From Ephydatia muelleri (taxonomy: Eukaryota; Porifera; Demospongiae; Spongillida; Spongillidae): a DNA stretch of 64,000 nt. The stretch's first letter is position 1; every line of letters starts with the position of its first letter. The stretch spans positions 340,688 to 404,687 of the forward strand of contig JABACO010000019.1 of the NCBI GenBank assembly GCA_013339895.1. The letters run 5' to 3'. Below the pieces are notes generated by a model, which saw nothing but the letters and a program-made list of their open reading frames with translations, was not told where the DNA came from and did not search any database. Position numbers and translations under genes: made by a program. This document shows positions 42,515-54,184 of this stretch, piece after piece.

Positions 42515-45500
42515 ATGGCGACAAGCGATGGGAGAGCTAATCTGGATAGGTCTACACAGGATTCAATTGCAGTCACAGTACGTACATCATTGGGGTACAT
42601 GTAAATATGTTATGTGCCTTCCCGCGGTTACTGTGACAAGGGTTTTTAATGCTCAGTCTCAGTGTGGCAGTCCTATAAGTGCTAGGGACCATTCACACAT
42701 GCGGGTTTCAGCCTACTTTTCTTACAATCAGTGACCTCTTTTATGGGCAAATGGTTCTATACAATTACCGTTTCTTCAGGTTAGCATTGATTATCCGTCA
42801 GGGATGAAAACTTTTCCAATCAAGAGCCAGACCGGGAGAAACTTGTGCAAAAGTATTGCAAGAGGCAGTAATAAGAGTCTCCTTGATTATTGCTACAAAG
42901 ACACAGAACTTCGAAGACTAATGGTCAGAAAAATTGGACGTTCATTGAAAAAAGAAATAAAAAGGATGTGTGCACCAAACTCCAAGTTTTGTTGCAAGTC
43001 GTTCGAAGAGTTGAAAAACTTTCAATGGGCAGATCTGCTTATGCAATGACCACACAAGCACCCACTTTAGCAAGCATTCTTCAATTCTGCACTGAAACAA
43101 AAACCATCAGAAACAACAGGGCTGCTGTTATGTGTGTTTGTGCAGGAATTCTATTCAAGTTTCATTTTTCTCAAGTGAACTTAATCCAAAAGATAACATC
43201 ACTCATCCTTCATGCAGGTCATAATGGAAAGATGGTAAGCACATTATATTTTACTTCATTTGACCAAGCACTATTTTAACATATTAGGTTTACACCAGAT
43301 TACAGAAACTAGGAGTCTGTATGTCACATGAATCAGTGGTTGCACTACACAAGATCTGTGGACAAAATTTTGATGCTGATGTTTTGATATGGAGGGATTT
43401 GCTTGTTGAGGACATGCTTCAAAAGCAGCAGCAATCATCATGCCAAAGTCATAATACATGTACTTATAGTAATGAAAGTGACACTGAAAGCAATGAGAGT
43501 AGTGACAGTGATGAAGACAGTGATGAAAATGGTACTGATACTGAATGTGACATTGAAGATGATTGTAGAAGTGAAGAAGAATGTGAGTCTACATGTAGTT
43601 GCAGTGAAGAGGATATAATGGAGAAACTCAAAGACAATCATAGTAAAAGTATTGATATTGAATGTGAAGATGATGATGATGAAATAACGGGATCACAAAA
43701 TGATGTTTCATGCAATGAAAGAACATGCATGCATGATAAAGATTCTAGTGACAGTCTTACAGAATCTTGTAGTGGTAGCAGTGAAGCGACCATTGGAATC
43801 ACTCATGAACAACAAGATCAATTGCTGGATGATAGTGAAGTAACTCAGATGGTGCCAAAAGATCTCACAACTTGGGATACCGCATTTGTGGTGACAACAT
43901 TGATAAAACTGTGTGCAGTCGGTACATGCGTTTGGATAGAAAAAACAATTCTCTTCACTATTTTCACTTACTTGCAGTACAAAGTAGGGTTTGTATTCCC
44001 AGAGATGAAATGCATTTCACCAGCATGCCAGATAAGACAGAAATTGCAGCAACACTTCTTCCATCATTAAATGATGACCAAATACTGAAAGAGAATGTTG
44101 CTATTCTTGTATCAAGAATATTGACAAACAATCTAAAGTTCTTCCGTCTTACATTTCAGGAATTGATACAATGGCACATAAACACCCTTATTATAAAGAG
44201 ATGTCATCCAAGTCTCTTGTGGTGAGGATCATCACACGTAAAATATTTGTATGTTGATCCTTATTGATTTTTTCATAACTATAGGTTCCATTGGGAATAC
44301 TGCTCAAAAATGAGAACAAGGCATCAGACATGATTGGCATAGTAAATCATATTCATCACTATGTTCCAGCAGTCCCTGATATACAAGAACAAGTACTTAG
44401 CACTGGTGAAATGGTTGATGTAGATCAAACTTCATTGCATACAATCCTTTTTGGTGGAGATCAGCTAACCTGTGCACGAGCGAGGAGCGCAATTGACAAT
44501 AAGCTAAATAGCCAAACACCTCACAAAAGGTTTATGGGAATTGAGCCTGTCATAGAGGAATGGCACACAAAGGTGAACTTCTTAAGGGTAAGCCTAAACA
44601 TATATAAGCAAAGATTCAGAGTTAAACTTCTTCTATTCGTACAGGTAATATGGAAATATTACTACAATCCAAAATCATCAGCAGAACATGGTACACTTTT
44701 CCAACCACGAAATGTAATTCACCGTACAAATGTTGTCAAAGACCCTATGAAAAATTATAATGCATGTGATGATTTTTTTGTATTAGTTATTGAATCGCAC
44801 ATAGTTGCATTAGCTATGAACATTCTTGGAATGACCAATGCAGACCAAGCTCCTGACAGCAGCATTTTGCCAGATGCTCATTTACTTTGGATGCAACCAG
44901 ATGATTTTAGAACAAATGTACTGAAAATGCTAACATTGAGAATTGTGGATGAGCTGAGCCTCAACTTCAATAACTTTGTGTACAAGGATACAGATGACAA
45001 AGTAAGGCAGTATTCAATTCAGCTATCAAGTCTTGGATGATTATATCTCGAGTATTCTGACGCTATAAGGGAAGGAGACGGGAATAGGGTGCTGCGTTGT
45101 TGGAGATACAGGCTGCCGATCTTTGCCAGCTCTGGATGCAAAAACTATGCAATTGAGGCATTTAACCTGTTACTTCAACACGATTATATTCTCACAATTG
45201 ATTTGGGATCGATTTATAAATGTTAAAGGACAGCCAGGCCACAATATACCTAATGACCTCCACATGGAACATTTAAATCGTATTTTGAAACAGTCCATCA
45301 GTGGTTTAGGTGCTAACAAGTCAGCAAGTGCCATGCAGAGGTTAGCACAAGCGCTTGGTGCAATTTCACCATTTTTAAGAAACTTTGATGAAGAGTGCAA
45401 AATATCACAGTTAAAAGGAGTGCATAACCGACAAAAAGCAGAGCAGGACATGAAGATACTTCTGACAGAATTAGCACCCATTGTTTCCCTTGGTCACAGT

Positions 45501-45593
45501 CGTAGGCACAAAACATTTACTAACCCACGTGATCCACTACATATGTTGAGTTATAGTGAACTCAATGCATGGATTGAGAAGCACATCACCTAA
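42515..45593 (+). pseudogene. DUF6589-type protein of the 42-47 kb transposon (frameshifted)
   Basis: Candidate start ATG 42515 (exon to 42577). Coding blocks follow at ~42782-43231, 43289-44221, 44285-44588, 44645-45040 and 45040-45593. Marks I associate with DUF6589 proteins: a YRICGDNIDKTVCSRYMR block with LHYFHLLAVQ, VPLGILLKNENKASDM, TILFGGDQLTCARARSA, and NIPNDLHMEHLNRILK with GLGANKSA. The middle has a long acidic Ser/Asp/Glu stretch (43455-43700). The frame changes near 43040, 43870, 45035 and 45195, so no full protein is encoded as read. Being the largest gene in the element it is the best transposase candidate. I cannot point to catalytic residues with certainty. Confidence 0.65.
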
Positions 45594-47009
45594 AGTATGT
45601 ACATTTGTGTTAGTTCGCATACACCACAGTCACATGTTACTGCACATATGTCACAGCAAAGACACTTTTTTCCCATGTCCATATGTTCATAATGATCAGT
45701 ATCCCTAAAGAGAAGGTCTCGACGACACATTGAAGTGTTTTTTTGATAGCCAAGCATACTTTGTTCACAAAACCTGTTCTGACGATTTACTGTTAAGAGT
45801 TTAGCAAATGTGATATTACCATCTCTACCACCTCTGCCAGTCTCTTGAATGTAAGTTTCTAAGTCAGCTGGGGCACCTAAATGTACTATTTCTCTGATGT
45901 CAGGACAATCAATCCCCATTCCAAAAGATGATGTTGCAATTACAATTCTCAATTTGGATGGTACGGAAAATGAGTGCAAGATCTGCTTTTTCACATCGTC
46001 ATCAGTACAGCTGGTAAACATGTCCACGAGCCTGAATCTGGACAAATCAGGAGCACCAGCAGGATCTGTAAAGTTCTCTCCCAATCCTTTTTAAAAAAAC
46101 TTGTACAGCATAGAACAGTCTTTCAAACGCCTGCAGTATATAATAACTCGATGTAGAGACACTTTTAGTAACTTTATCTTCTCTAGCAATGGATTGAATG
46201 TCTCAAAGATGGTACTGTGACAGGAAACAGCATAACAGATGTTCTTCTTGCATGCTGAGATAGATACTACAACAGGGTCTCTCAGTCCGATAATGCTGGT
46301 TACTTGTCTACGGAGCTGTGTAGTAGCAGTAGCTGTTAATGCCAGTATGGCAACATTCTCTGGCAAAAGGCTTCGAATTTCTCCAACACGCATTAAAGTT
46401 TGCCAAAATGTTTCTCCCCTAACAGGTAATGGATAGAAGTTCAATAAAACACATCATCGTGCAAATACTGTCACATACCACTTCTTAACTGTGTGTGCTT
46501 CATCAATAACTAGGACCTTCACTCGTGTGGAGTACTCCTCGCTTTGCAGAAGTCTGCTCCATTTTCTACTTTCAAGCAGTGCCTCTGGAGTGAAAAATAC
46601 CAATTGACACCTTCCATTAACAACTTTTTCTATCATTGCTGCATCGGCGGTACTAGTGATGTAGCCAGTCTCTAACCCCCTGGATGAAAAAGATGCCACC
46701 TGGAAATAATGATCTATCAACTTCACTTTTAATGAATTGATTAATAGATTTCATTACCTGGTCTTGAATTATTGCTGTCAGAGGAGTAAGGACTACAACA
46801 ATAGACCGAGCATGAACGTGCGGGTCAAGCATACTATCGAACAGTCCTGGTAGACACGCGTAGCAGAGGCTTTTCCCATAACCTGTTGGAAGAACTGCAA
46901 ACACATCTCGCCCTCCAGCAACAGCCAATACCACCTCAATTTGATGTTCCTTCAAAGAACTATAACCTAGCGCTTGAGCAGCAGAGTTCGCTAAGACTGT
47001 CACATTCAT
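45590..47009 (-). pseudogene. RecQ-family DNA helicase of the 42-47 kb transposon (one stop)
   Basis: Exons 47009-46758, 46699-46479 and 46418-45590 join in frame (start MNVTVLAN; an upstream GTG also lies in frame). Superfamily 2 motifs in order: LKEHQIEVV (motif 0), PTGYGKSLCY (Walker A), VLVIDEAHTVKKW (DEAH), ALTATATTQ (motif III), HRVIIYCRRLKDC (IV), IATSSFGMGIDCPD (V), YIQETGRGGRDG (VI). A Cys-rich tail CLCCDICAVTCDC follows, suggesting a reduced RecQ zinc subdomain; no HRDC domain. A single in-frame TAA at 46093-46091 (in YKFF-stop-KGLGENF) breaks it. A 3'-5' helicase in a transposon may help unwind ends or replication intermediates; that is inference. Confidence 0.85.
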
Positions 47010-47189
47010 TTCTGGACTGGCCCTGACCTTTATCTTCACGCACGTGAATAGCCGTGGTCAATTAACTTTATTCATTGCACGATGAATTTCATATCAACAC
47101 AAACAATCGACATAAACAACCAGAACAAGTTTGATATACGCACTTGGCCAGACTGACTGCTGAAAGCCAGTCGTCTGGTCCCCAGACTA

Positions 47190-47800
47190 AGCTATATAAT
47201 GAAGGATAGATATTAAAGTTAAATGCATGGCCAGCAATTGAGGACATGAAAAATAAGTTACTTTAGGATGATCATATTAAAATTCTGATTTCACCAATAA
47301 ATTTTCCCGATTTTTTTATGATTTATCGTACTTTCACAATGGCTAATTATTAATTAAAATTAATTAAATTTATTTACAACAACACGTTATTTTTATGACT
47401 GCCTCATAGTAGGTAGCTAATAAAAAGATAAGTCCTGTATTTTTGGATTGTAAAACTCTAGTTTTGTAGCTCAAAACCTAAATACAATATACGCATGCGC
47501 AAAATGAATTGACTGCTTTACTCGTACCCAGACTACGCGACGCAATATTACGTTATTCCGAAATTCAAACTTATGATCCTCCCTCGAGCTAGTCAAAACT
47601 ATTAGGACCTTCCGTAAGCTATGAAGTGAATGTGTATACTTTGTATGGCTTGCAAGGGTGACCTTCGCGTTTAGGCGGAAACGTTCCGCATACCACTTTC
47701 CATCAAAATGAGAAGGTCGTGCTACGCCCAAATAGCTTTTCCAAGAAAGAGTGAGAGTTTTAAGCAATTTAAAAGCAAAATAGTTCCTGTGCGTGTGGTT
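47190..47800. other. AT-rich spacer, no gene seen
   Basis: It holds the 9-bp target duplication at its left edge and a short CTCGTACCCAGAC fragment (47521) matching the palindromic MITE near 9.7 kb. No supported coding sequence. Confidence 0.5.
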
Positions 47801-50800
47801 TTTGTAAAGGGTTAATCAACTAAGTAGGGTAGCAAAAGTGGGTGTGGTGTTTGCAAAAGTTTAAAGGGTTAATCAACTGAGCCCCTAAAAAGAGCTCTGT
47901 GGGTGTGGTCTTTGTAAGAGTGTCAGGGGTTAAATGAATTTAGCAGAGAAAGAGCCCTGAGGGTATGGTGTACTTTTGTAAGAGTGTCGGGGGTTCAGGT
48001 ATGTAGCCGGGAGAAAGAGCCCTGTGGGTGGAGTATACTTTTATAAGAGTGCCAGGAGTTAAAGCCCATGGCCTAGAGAAACAGCCCTGTGAGTGGAGTA
48101 TACTTTTATAAGAGTGTCAGGGGTTAAGGCATAGCCAAGAGAAACAGCCTTGTGTGTGTGGTGTGCTTTTATAAGAGTGTCATGGGTTAAGGCACGTAGC
48201 CGAGAGAAAACAGCCCTGCGCATGTGGTGTACTTTTATAAGAGTGGCAGGGGTTGAGGCACACAGTCGAAAGAAAGAGCCCTGTGGGTGTGGTGTGCATT
48301 GATAAGAGTGGCAGGGGTTAAGGCATAGCCGAGAGAAAAAGCACTATGGGTGGAGTATACTTTTTAAAGTGTGTCTGTGGTTAAGGCATGTAGCCGAGAG
48401 AAACACCCCTGTGTGTGTGGTGTGCTTTTATAAGAGTGGCAGGGGTTAAAGCATGTAGCTGAGAGAAACAGCCCTGTGGGTGGAGTATACTTTTATAAGA
48501 GTGTCAGGGGTTAAAGCATGTAGCCGAGAGAAACACCTCTGTGTGTGTGGTGTGCTTTTATAAGAGTGACAGGGGTTGAGGCACGCAGCCGAGAGAAAGA
48601 GCCCTGTGTATATGGTGTACTTTTTTAAGAGTGTCAGGGGTTAAAGCATAGCTGAGAGAAACAGCACTATGGGTGGAGTATACTTTTATAAGAGTGACTG
48701 GAGTTAAAGCCCATGGCCAAGAGAAACAGCCCTGTGGGTGGAGTATGCTTTTATAAGAGTGTCAGGGGTTAAGGCATAGCCGAGAGAAACAGCCTTGTGT
48801 GTGTGATGTGCTTTTATAAGAGTAGCAAGGGTTAAGGCATAGCCGAGAGAAACAGCACTATGGGCGGAGTATACTTTTTAAAAAGTGTCTGTGGTTAAGG
48901 CATAGCCGAGAGAAACACCCCTGTGTGTGTGGTGTGCTTTTATAAGAGTGGCAGGGGTTGAGGCACGCAGCCGAGAGAAAGAGCCCTGTGTATATGGTGT
49001 ACTTTTTTAAGAGTGTCAGGGGTTAAGGCATAGCTGAGAGAAACAGCACTATTTGTGAAGTATACCTTTTTAAGAGTGTCAGGGGTTAAGGCAAAGCCGA
49101 GAGAAAGAGCCCTGTGGGTAGAGTATACTTTTATAAGAGTGCATGGAGTTAAAGCCCATGGCCAAGAGAAACAGCACTATGGGTGGAGTATACTTTTTTA
49201 AGAGTGTCTGTGGTTAAGGCATAGCCAAGAGAAACACCCCTGTGTGTGTGGTGTGCTTTTATAAGAGTGGCAGGGGTTGAGGCACGCAGCCGAGAGAAAG
49301 AGCCCTGTGTATATGGTGTACTTTTTTAAGAGTGTCAGGGGTTAAGGCATAGCTGAGAGAAACAGCACTATTTGTGAAGTATACCTTTTTAAGAGTGTCA
49401 GGGGTTAAGGCAAAGCCGAGAGAGAGCCCTGTGGGTAGAGTATACTTTTATAAGAGTGCATGGAGTTAAAGCCCATGGCCAAGAGAAACAGCACTATGGG
49501 TGGAGTATACTTTTTTAAGAGTGTCTGTGGTTAAGGCATAGCCAAGAGAAACACCCCTGTGTGTGTGGTGTGCTTTTATAAGAGTGGCAGGGGTTGAGGC
49601 ACGCAGCCGAGAGAAAGAGCCCTGTGTATATGGTGTACTTTTTTAAGAGTGTCAGGGGTTAAGGCATAGCTGAGAGAAACAGCACTATTTGTGAAGTATA
49701 CCTTTTTAAGAGTGTCAGGGGTTAAGGCAAAGCCGAGAGAGAGCCCTGTGGGTAGAGTATACTTTTATAAGAGTGCATGGAGTTAAAGCCCATGGCCAAG
49801 AGAAACAGCACTATGGGTGGAGTATACTTTTTTAAGAGTGTCTGTGGTTAAGGCATAGCCAAGAGAAACACCCCTGTGTGTGTGGTGTGCTTTTATAAGA
49901 GTGGCAGGGGTTGAGGCACGCAGCCGAGAGAAAGAGCCCTGTGTATATGGTGTACTTTTTTAAGAGTGTCAGGGGTTAAGGCATAGCTGAGAGAAACAGC
50001 ACTATTTGTGAAGTATACCTTTTTAAGAGTGTCAGGGGTTAAGGCATAGCCGAGAGAAAGCGCTCTGTGGGTGGAGTATACTTTTATAAGAGTGCATGGA
50101 GTTAAAGCCCATGGCCAAGAGAAACAGCACTATGGGTGGAGTATACTTTTTTAAGAGTGTCTGTGGTTAAGGCATAGCCAAGAGAAACACCCCTGTGTGT
50201 GTGGTGTGCTTTTATAAGAGTGGCAGGGGTTGAGGCACGCAGCCGAGAGAAAGAGCCCTGTGTATATGGTGTACTTTTTTAAGAGTGTCAGGGGTTAAGG
50301 CATAGCTGAGAGAAACAGCACTATTTGTGAAGTATACCTTTTTAAGAGTGTCAGGGGTTAAGGCAAAGCCGAGAGAGAGCCCTGTGGGTAGAGTATACTT
50401 TTATAAGAGTGCATGGAGTTAAAGCCCATGGCCAAGAGAAACAGCCCTGTGGGTGGAGTATACTTTTATAAGAGTGTCAGGGATTAAGGCATAGCCGAGA
50501 GAAACAGCCTTGTGTGTGTGATGTGCTTTTATAAGAGTAGCAGGGGTTGAGGCACACAGCCGAAAGAAAGAGCCCTGTGGGTGTTGTGTGCATTGATAAG
50601 AGTGGCAGGGGTTAAGGCATAGCTGAGAGAAACAGCACTGTGGATGAAGTATACCTTTTTAAGAGTGTCAGGGGTTAAGGCATAGCCGAGAGAAAGAGCC
50701 CTGTGGGTGGAGTATACTTTTATAAGAGTGCATGGAGTTAAAGCCCATGGCCAAGAGAAACAGCCCTGTGGGTGGAGTATACTTTTATAAGAGTGTCAGG

Positions 50801-51610
50801 GGTTAAGGCATAGCCGAGAGAAACAGCCTTGTGTGTGTGATGTGCTTTTATAAGAGTAGCAGGGGTTAAGGCATAGCCGAGAGAAACAGCACTATGGGCG
50901 GAGTATACTTTTTTAAGAGTGTCTGTGGTTTAGGCATAGCCAAGAGAAACACCCCTGTGTGTGTGGTGTGCTTTTATAAGAGTGTCAGGGGTTAAGGCAC
51001 ATAGCCAAGAGAAACAGTCCTGTGTGTGTGGTGTGCTTTTACAAGAGTGTCATGGGTTCGGCATGTAGCCGAGAGAAAGAGCCTTGTGGGTGGAGTATAC
51101 TTTTATAAGAGTGTCAGGGGTTAAGGCATGTATCCGAGAGAAAGAGCCTTGTGGGTGGAGTATATATTTTTAACAGTGTCATGGGTTAAGGCACATAGCC
51201 GAGAGAAACAGGCCTGTGTGTGTGGTGTGCTTTTATAAGAGTGTCAGGTGTTAAGGCATGTATCCGAGAGAAAGAGTCCTGTGGGTGTGATGTGCTTTTA
51301 TAAGAGTGGCATAGGTTAAGTCATAGCCAAGAGAAAGAGCCTTGTGGGTGGAGTATACTTTTTTTAACAGTGTCAGGGGTTAAGGCATGTAGCCAAGAGA
51401 AATAGACTTGTGTGTGGGGTGTGCTTTTATATGAGTGTCAGGGTGTGAGGCACCTAGCCGAGAGAAACAGCCCTGTGGGTATGGTTATTTTTTAAGAGTG
51501 TCAGGGGTTAAGGCATAGCCGAGAGAAACAGCACTATGGGTGGAGAATACCTTTTTAAGTTAGAGTGTCAGGGGTTAAGGCTCTTAGCTGAGAGAAAGAG
51601 CCCTGTGAAA
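47800..51610. repeat. Satellite array, ~63-bp monomers with ~318-bp higher-order repeat
   Basis: About 3.8 kb of head-to-tail monomers around GCCGAGAGAAACAGCCCTGT, GGGTGGAGTATACTTTTATA and AGAGTGTCAGGGGTTAAGGC. Monomer classes (GCACTATTTGTG..., CACCCCTGTGTG..., GTGTATATGG..., CATGGAGTTAAAGCCCATGG...) recur in fixed order between about 48.9 and 50.4 kb. The marker ATTTGTGAAG falls at 49051, 49370, 49687, 50004 and 50323, i.e. every 317-319 bp (five monomers). The edges are more diverged and unordered, as expected when homogenisation works mainly in the centre. Confidence 0.95.
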
Positions 51611-52850
51611 TGTTCAGTAAGAGCCATAACACGTAGCATATTTGGAGAGGTGGGACAAACAGAACATGCACATTAGTAGGTTAAAATTGTTTGCCCTTTC
51701 TGTAATACTGTACAAACTACCATGTCAGTGGTATCATATCATGTGAGCAGACAAAAATATACATCCTGTGGTTTAGTGAGAACACCATGTACCATATTCA
51801 TATAGTACTGTGTATGTGTTGCAGCTGTTCATTTATCAGATTGTGACGCTTGTGGTTTGGGGATGTTATAGCAGGTTGAAATAAGGTCTTATTTTGGACT
51901 TCTGGATGGATAACACATTGTGTGTATTGTGTGCTTGTGTGTGTTTTGTTAGTGGCACTGGTTGTATGTTCTATCCTCCTACCCCCTCAATAGGCTCCAA
52001 TGTGACCTTCTCATTGAATGAGTGGATGGTTCAGCTATCATGTGCTCATCACGTATTATTGACTTTGCGAACTATTCTGATACGTGTACATGTAGTATGA
52101 TTCTTGTGAAGTTGCATTTGTTATGTTATGCATTTGTTATCACAGTTGTCCAATGTGTTGTTTTAGTGTTGTTCGAATGACATTTGTTGTAATAGAAAGA
52201 CTCTCAGCTTGCACAGCACATCCAGGTTTCATTATGGCATATACAATGTAGGTGTTTACATGAAGCTACAGTTAGATTCATTATCCACATCATACTGTAC
52301 CTACTGGATTTGGTATGTTTAATATTTAGATAGCAACAAAAGAGCAATGGTGTTGATATCCATCACGTGACTCCAACAGTGCAATTTGATTGCTTTCCTT
52401 TAATCGTTAAACATTCCGAACACCCGTCACATTCACTAATAGGATGGAGTCATACTAAACAGTGTCAAGAGGACGATGATGTAATTTACCGGTATCAGTT
52501 GACAATTGTACATAAACAGGTTACATACATGTATACAAATTCAGTTTTTGAGTCATATCAGCGAGGCTCTCGCCACGTTTTGGGCGCCGGCGGCGGAAGA
52601 GGCATTTCTTTAATTTTCTTTTAAAATCACGGTCGCACAAGCTGGCAATTTCTTTTTCCTTTCGTTCCCTTTGGTTAGTATAGTTTTTTCTGCTCCAAGT
52701 TTTCGAGTTAGTAGCTATGCTGCATGTGTTCTTCTTAGGCGTGCGATTGAGATATATTAACAATATTATAGAATGATTATACCCACCAAGGTAGTCTCGG
52801 CCCCAGACCTAGCGGACATGGATTGCGTCACTGCTAAGTGAACTGGCGTT
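51611..52850. other. No gene seen
   Basis: Unique AT-rich sequence between the satellite and the chromodomain gene. It probably includes the promoter of the latter. I see no supported coding sequence. Confidence 0.4.
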
Positions 52851-53517
52851 ATGGCTTATCATCCAGTGGAGAGAATAGTAACGTCAAGACGAAAGGTATA
52901 AAAGATTTATATATAGTAATGAAAGCTCCATCATTATTCCGTACCAAGGGTGCTCAAATGGAATTTCTGGTACTGTGGAAAGGATGGCCCGTCGAGGATG
53001 CTTCGTGGGTGAATCAGAGAGACGTTACACCCTATCTTTTAAAGTATGAATTATATCATATCTTATGTATGTTAAATATGATAATCTTACTTTTAGGACA
53101 TTTAGTGCCCCTAAACCATCATCCCGCGTGATTCAAAACAGTGTCAGCCGAATGATGTCGAATGTCCAGCTATCCCTCTCCACAGGAACCAGCCGTAAAA
53201 GATTTATATCTTTTGAATTCCGTAGTGACGTCTACCAATTTTTGTTTCGACACAAGAGTGTTACTAGAATGGACACAAAAAAAGGATACAAATCTTTTAA
53301 TTCGGAAGATTTCAATCCTCTCTATTTTACACCTGGTTGGGACACAGTTTTTGATCACCTAGGAGATGGCTGTCAGATTCATTTCCCAGTGGAAATGAAA
53401 TGGGCAACAAGGTGGTCAAAAAAACTATATGATAAAGAGGAAGATGGCACCTTAAAGTTAAAAAAGAGATACTTTGTGGAAAAAGTGTACTTGCGACTTG
53501 TGAAGTGTATTGTTTGA
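52851..53517 (+). CDS. Small chromodomain protein
   Basis: Three exons joined by two ~53-bp introns: 52851-52895, 52949-53043, 53097-53517; frame continuous, 186 residues. Residues ~6-45 form a chromodomain, VERIVTSRRKGAQMEFLVLW and then KGWPVEDASWV...YLLK, with the aromatic and acidic positions expected of a methyl-lysine or RNA reader. The C-terminal ~120 residues are basic and aromatic (KRFISFEFRSDVYQFLF, ADT-like GWDTVFDHLGDG, KKRYFVEKVYLRLV) and match no domain I know. It may be a host chromatin protein, or derived from a transposable element, many of which carry chromodomains. No polymerase or integrase lies nearby. Confidence 0.7.
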
Positions 53518-53898
53518 TATATAACTATGTGTAATATATACCATTGAATGATCATGATTTGAAAATAACCACATATAAGAAATTTGTGCATACAGGTACA
53601 AAAAAATCAGTGTTAAGTTGTATGCTTGGTTCTTTTGATCACCTCCAGGACGTCTTGATCTATCTTTGCAGAGCATGATGCAAACAGACATTACTGGCAA
53701 GCCCATGAAGTGCAATGATCCCTTATCGTTGTCTGATTTATGTCATCATTTCTCATAATTATGAGATCAGAATCAAAGACCAGTGTACATCTGCACACTG
53801 CTACAACATAATGGATATCATATCCATGCATGCATATACATGTAGAGCAACAACATGTATACCTGACTTCTGAGACTGCTGTTGACAGTGTAGTGATT

Positions 53899-54184
53899 TT
53901 AGGTCTCATGATAACTTTCCTTTGGGTAAACATGAACTCTGCAGCTGCCGTCTGCCACATCAGGATGATAAGGCAGGTGATGCTGCAATGAATAAATTGT
54001 GGAATTGCTAATATGTTGCGTAAGGTCTGCATGCATGACCTCAATATACAAGCCAGCATGTGTGTACCTTTCACAGCCAAAATACTTCTTGCATCCATAC
54101 ATCTCCACCTCCAGTCTCCTGAGCTTAATACTAGGCCCTGACCCATCAGCCAATGGAGGTACATATTGGTCCAAGGGAACCTGG
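53899..54184 (-). CDS. Possible exons of an unidentified minus-strand gene
   Basis: On minus, CATCTCCAG then VPLDQYVPPLADGSGPS-IKLRRLEVEMYGCKKYFGC ends at a GTACAC donor near 54067. A second block (53983-53899) after an AG reads through ITCLIILMWQTAAAEFMF or, in another frame, HHLPYHPDVADGSCRVHV. IKLRRLEVEMYGC resembles the end of a discoidin (F5/8C-type) domain, but that rests on a dozen residues. No start or stop was found; it may be part of a larger gene or a relic. Confidence 0.3.

Larger units (their letters stand above)
42351..47189. mobile_element. DNA transposon carrying DUF6589-type and RecQ helicase genes
   Basis: 4839 bp. The terminal inverted repeats are 42351-42473 and 47059-47189. 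They begin TAGTCTGGGGACCAGACGAC and are identical apart from an 8-bp insertion in the right copy. A 9-bp direct repeat AGCTATATA flanks the element (42342-42350, 47190-47198). Inside are two convergent genes: a DUF6589-like gene on plus (42515-45593) and a RecQ-like helicase on minus (47009-45590), whose stop codons nearly meet. Long repeats plus a 9-bp duplication resemble Mutator-like elements in outline, but the proteins do not look like MULE transposase. Confidence 0.85.
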
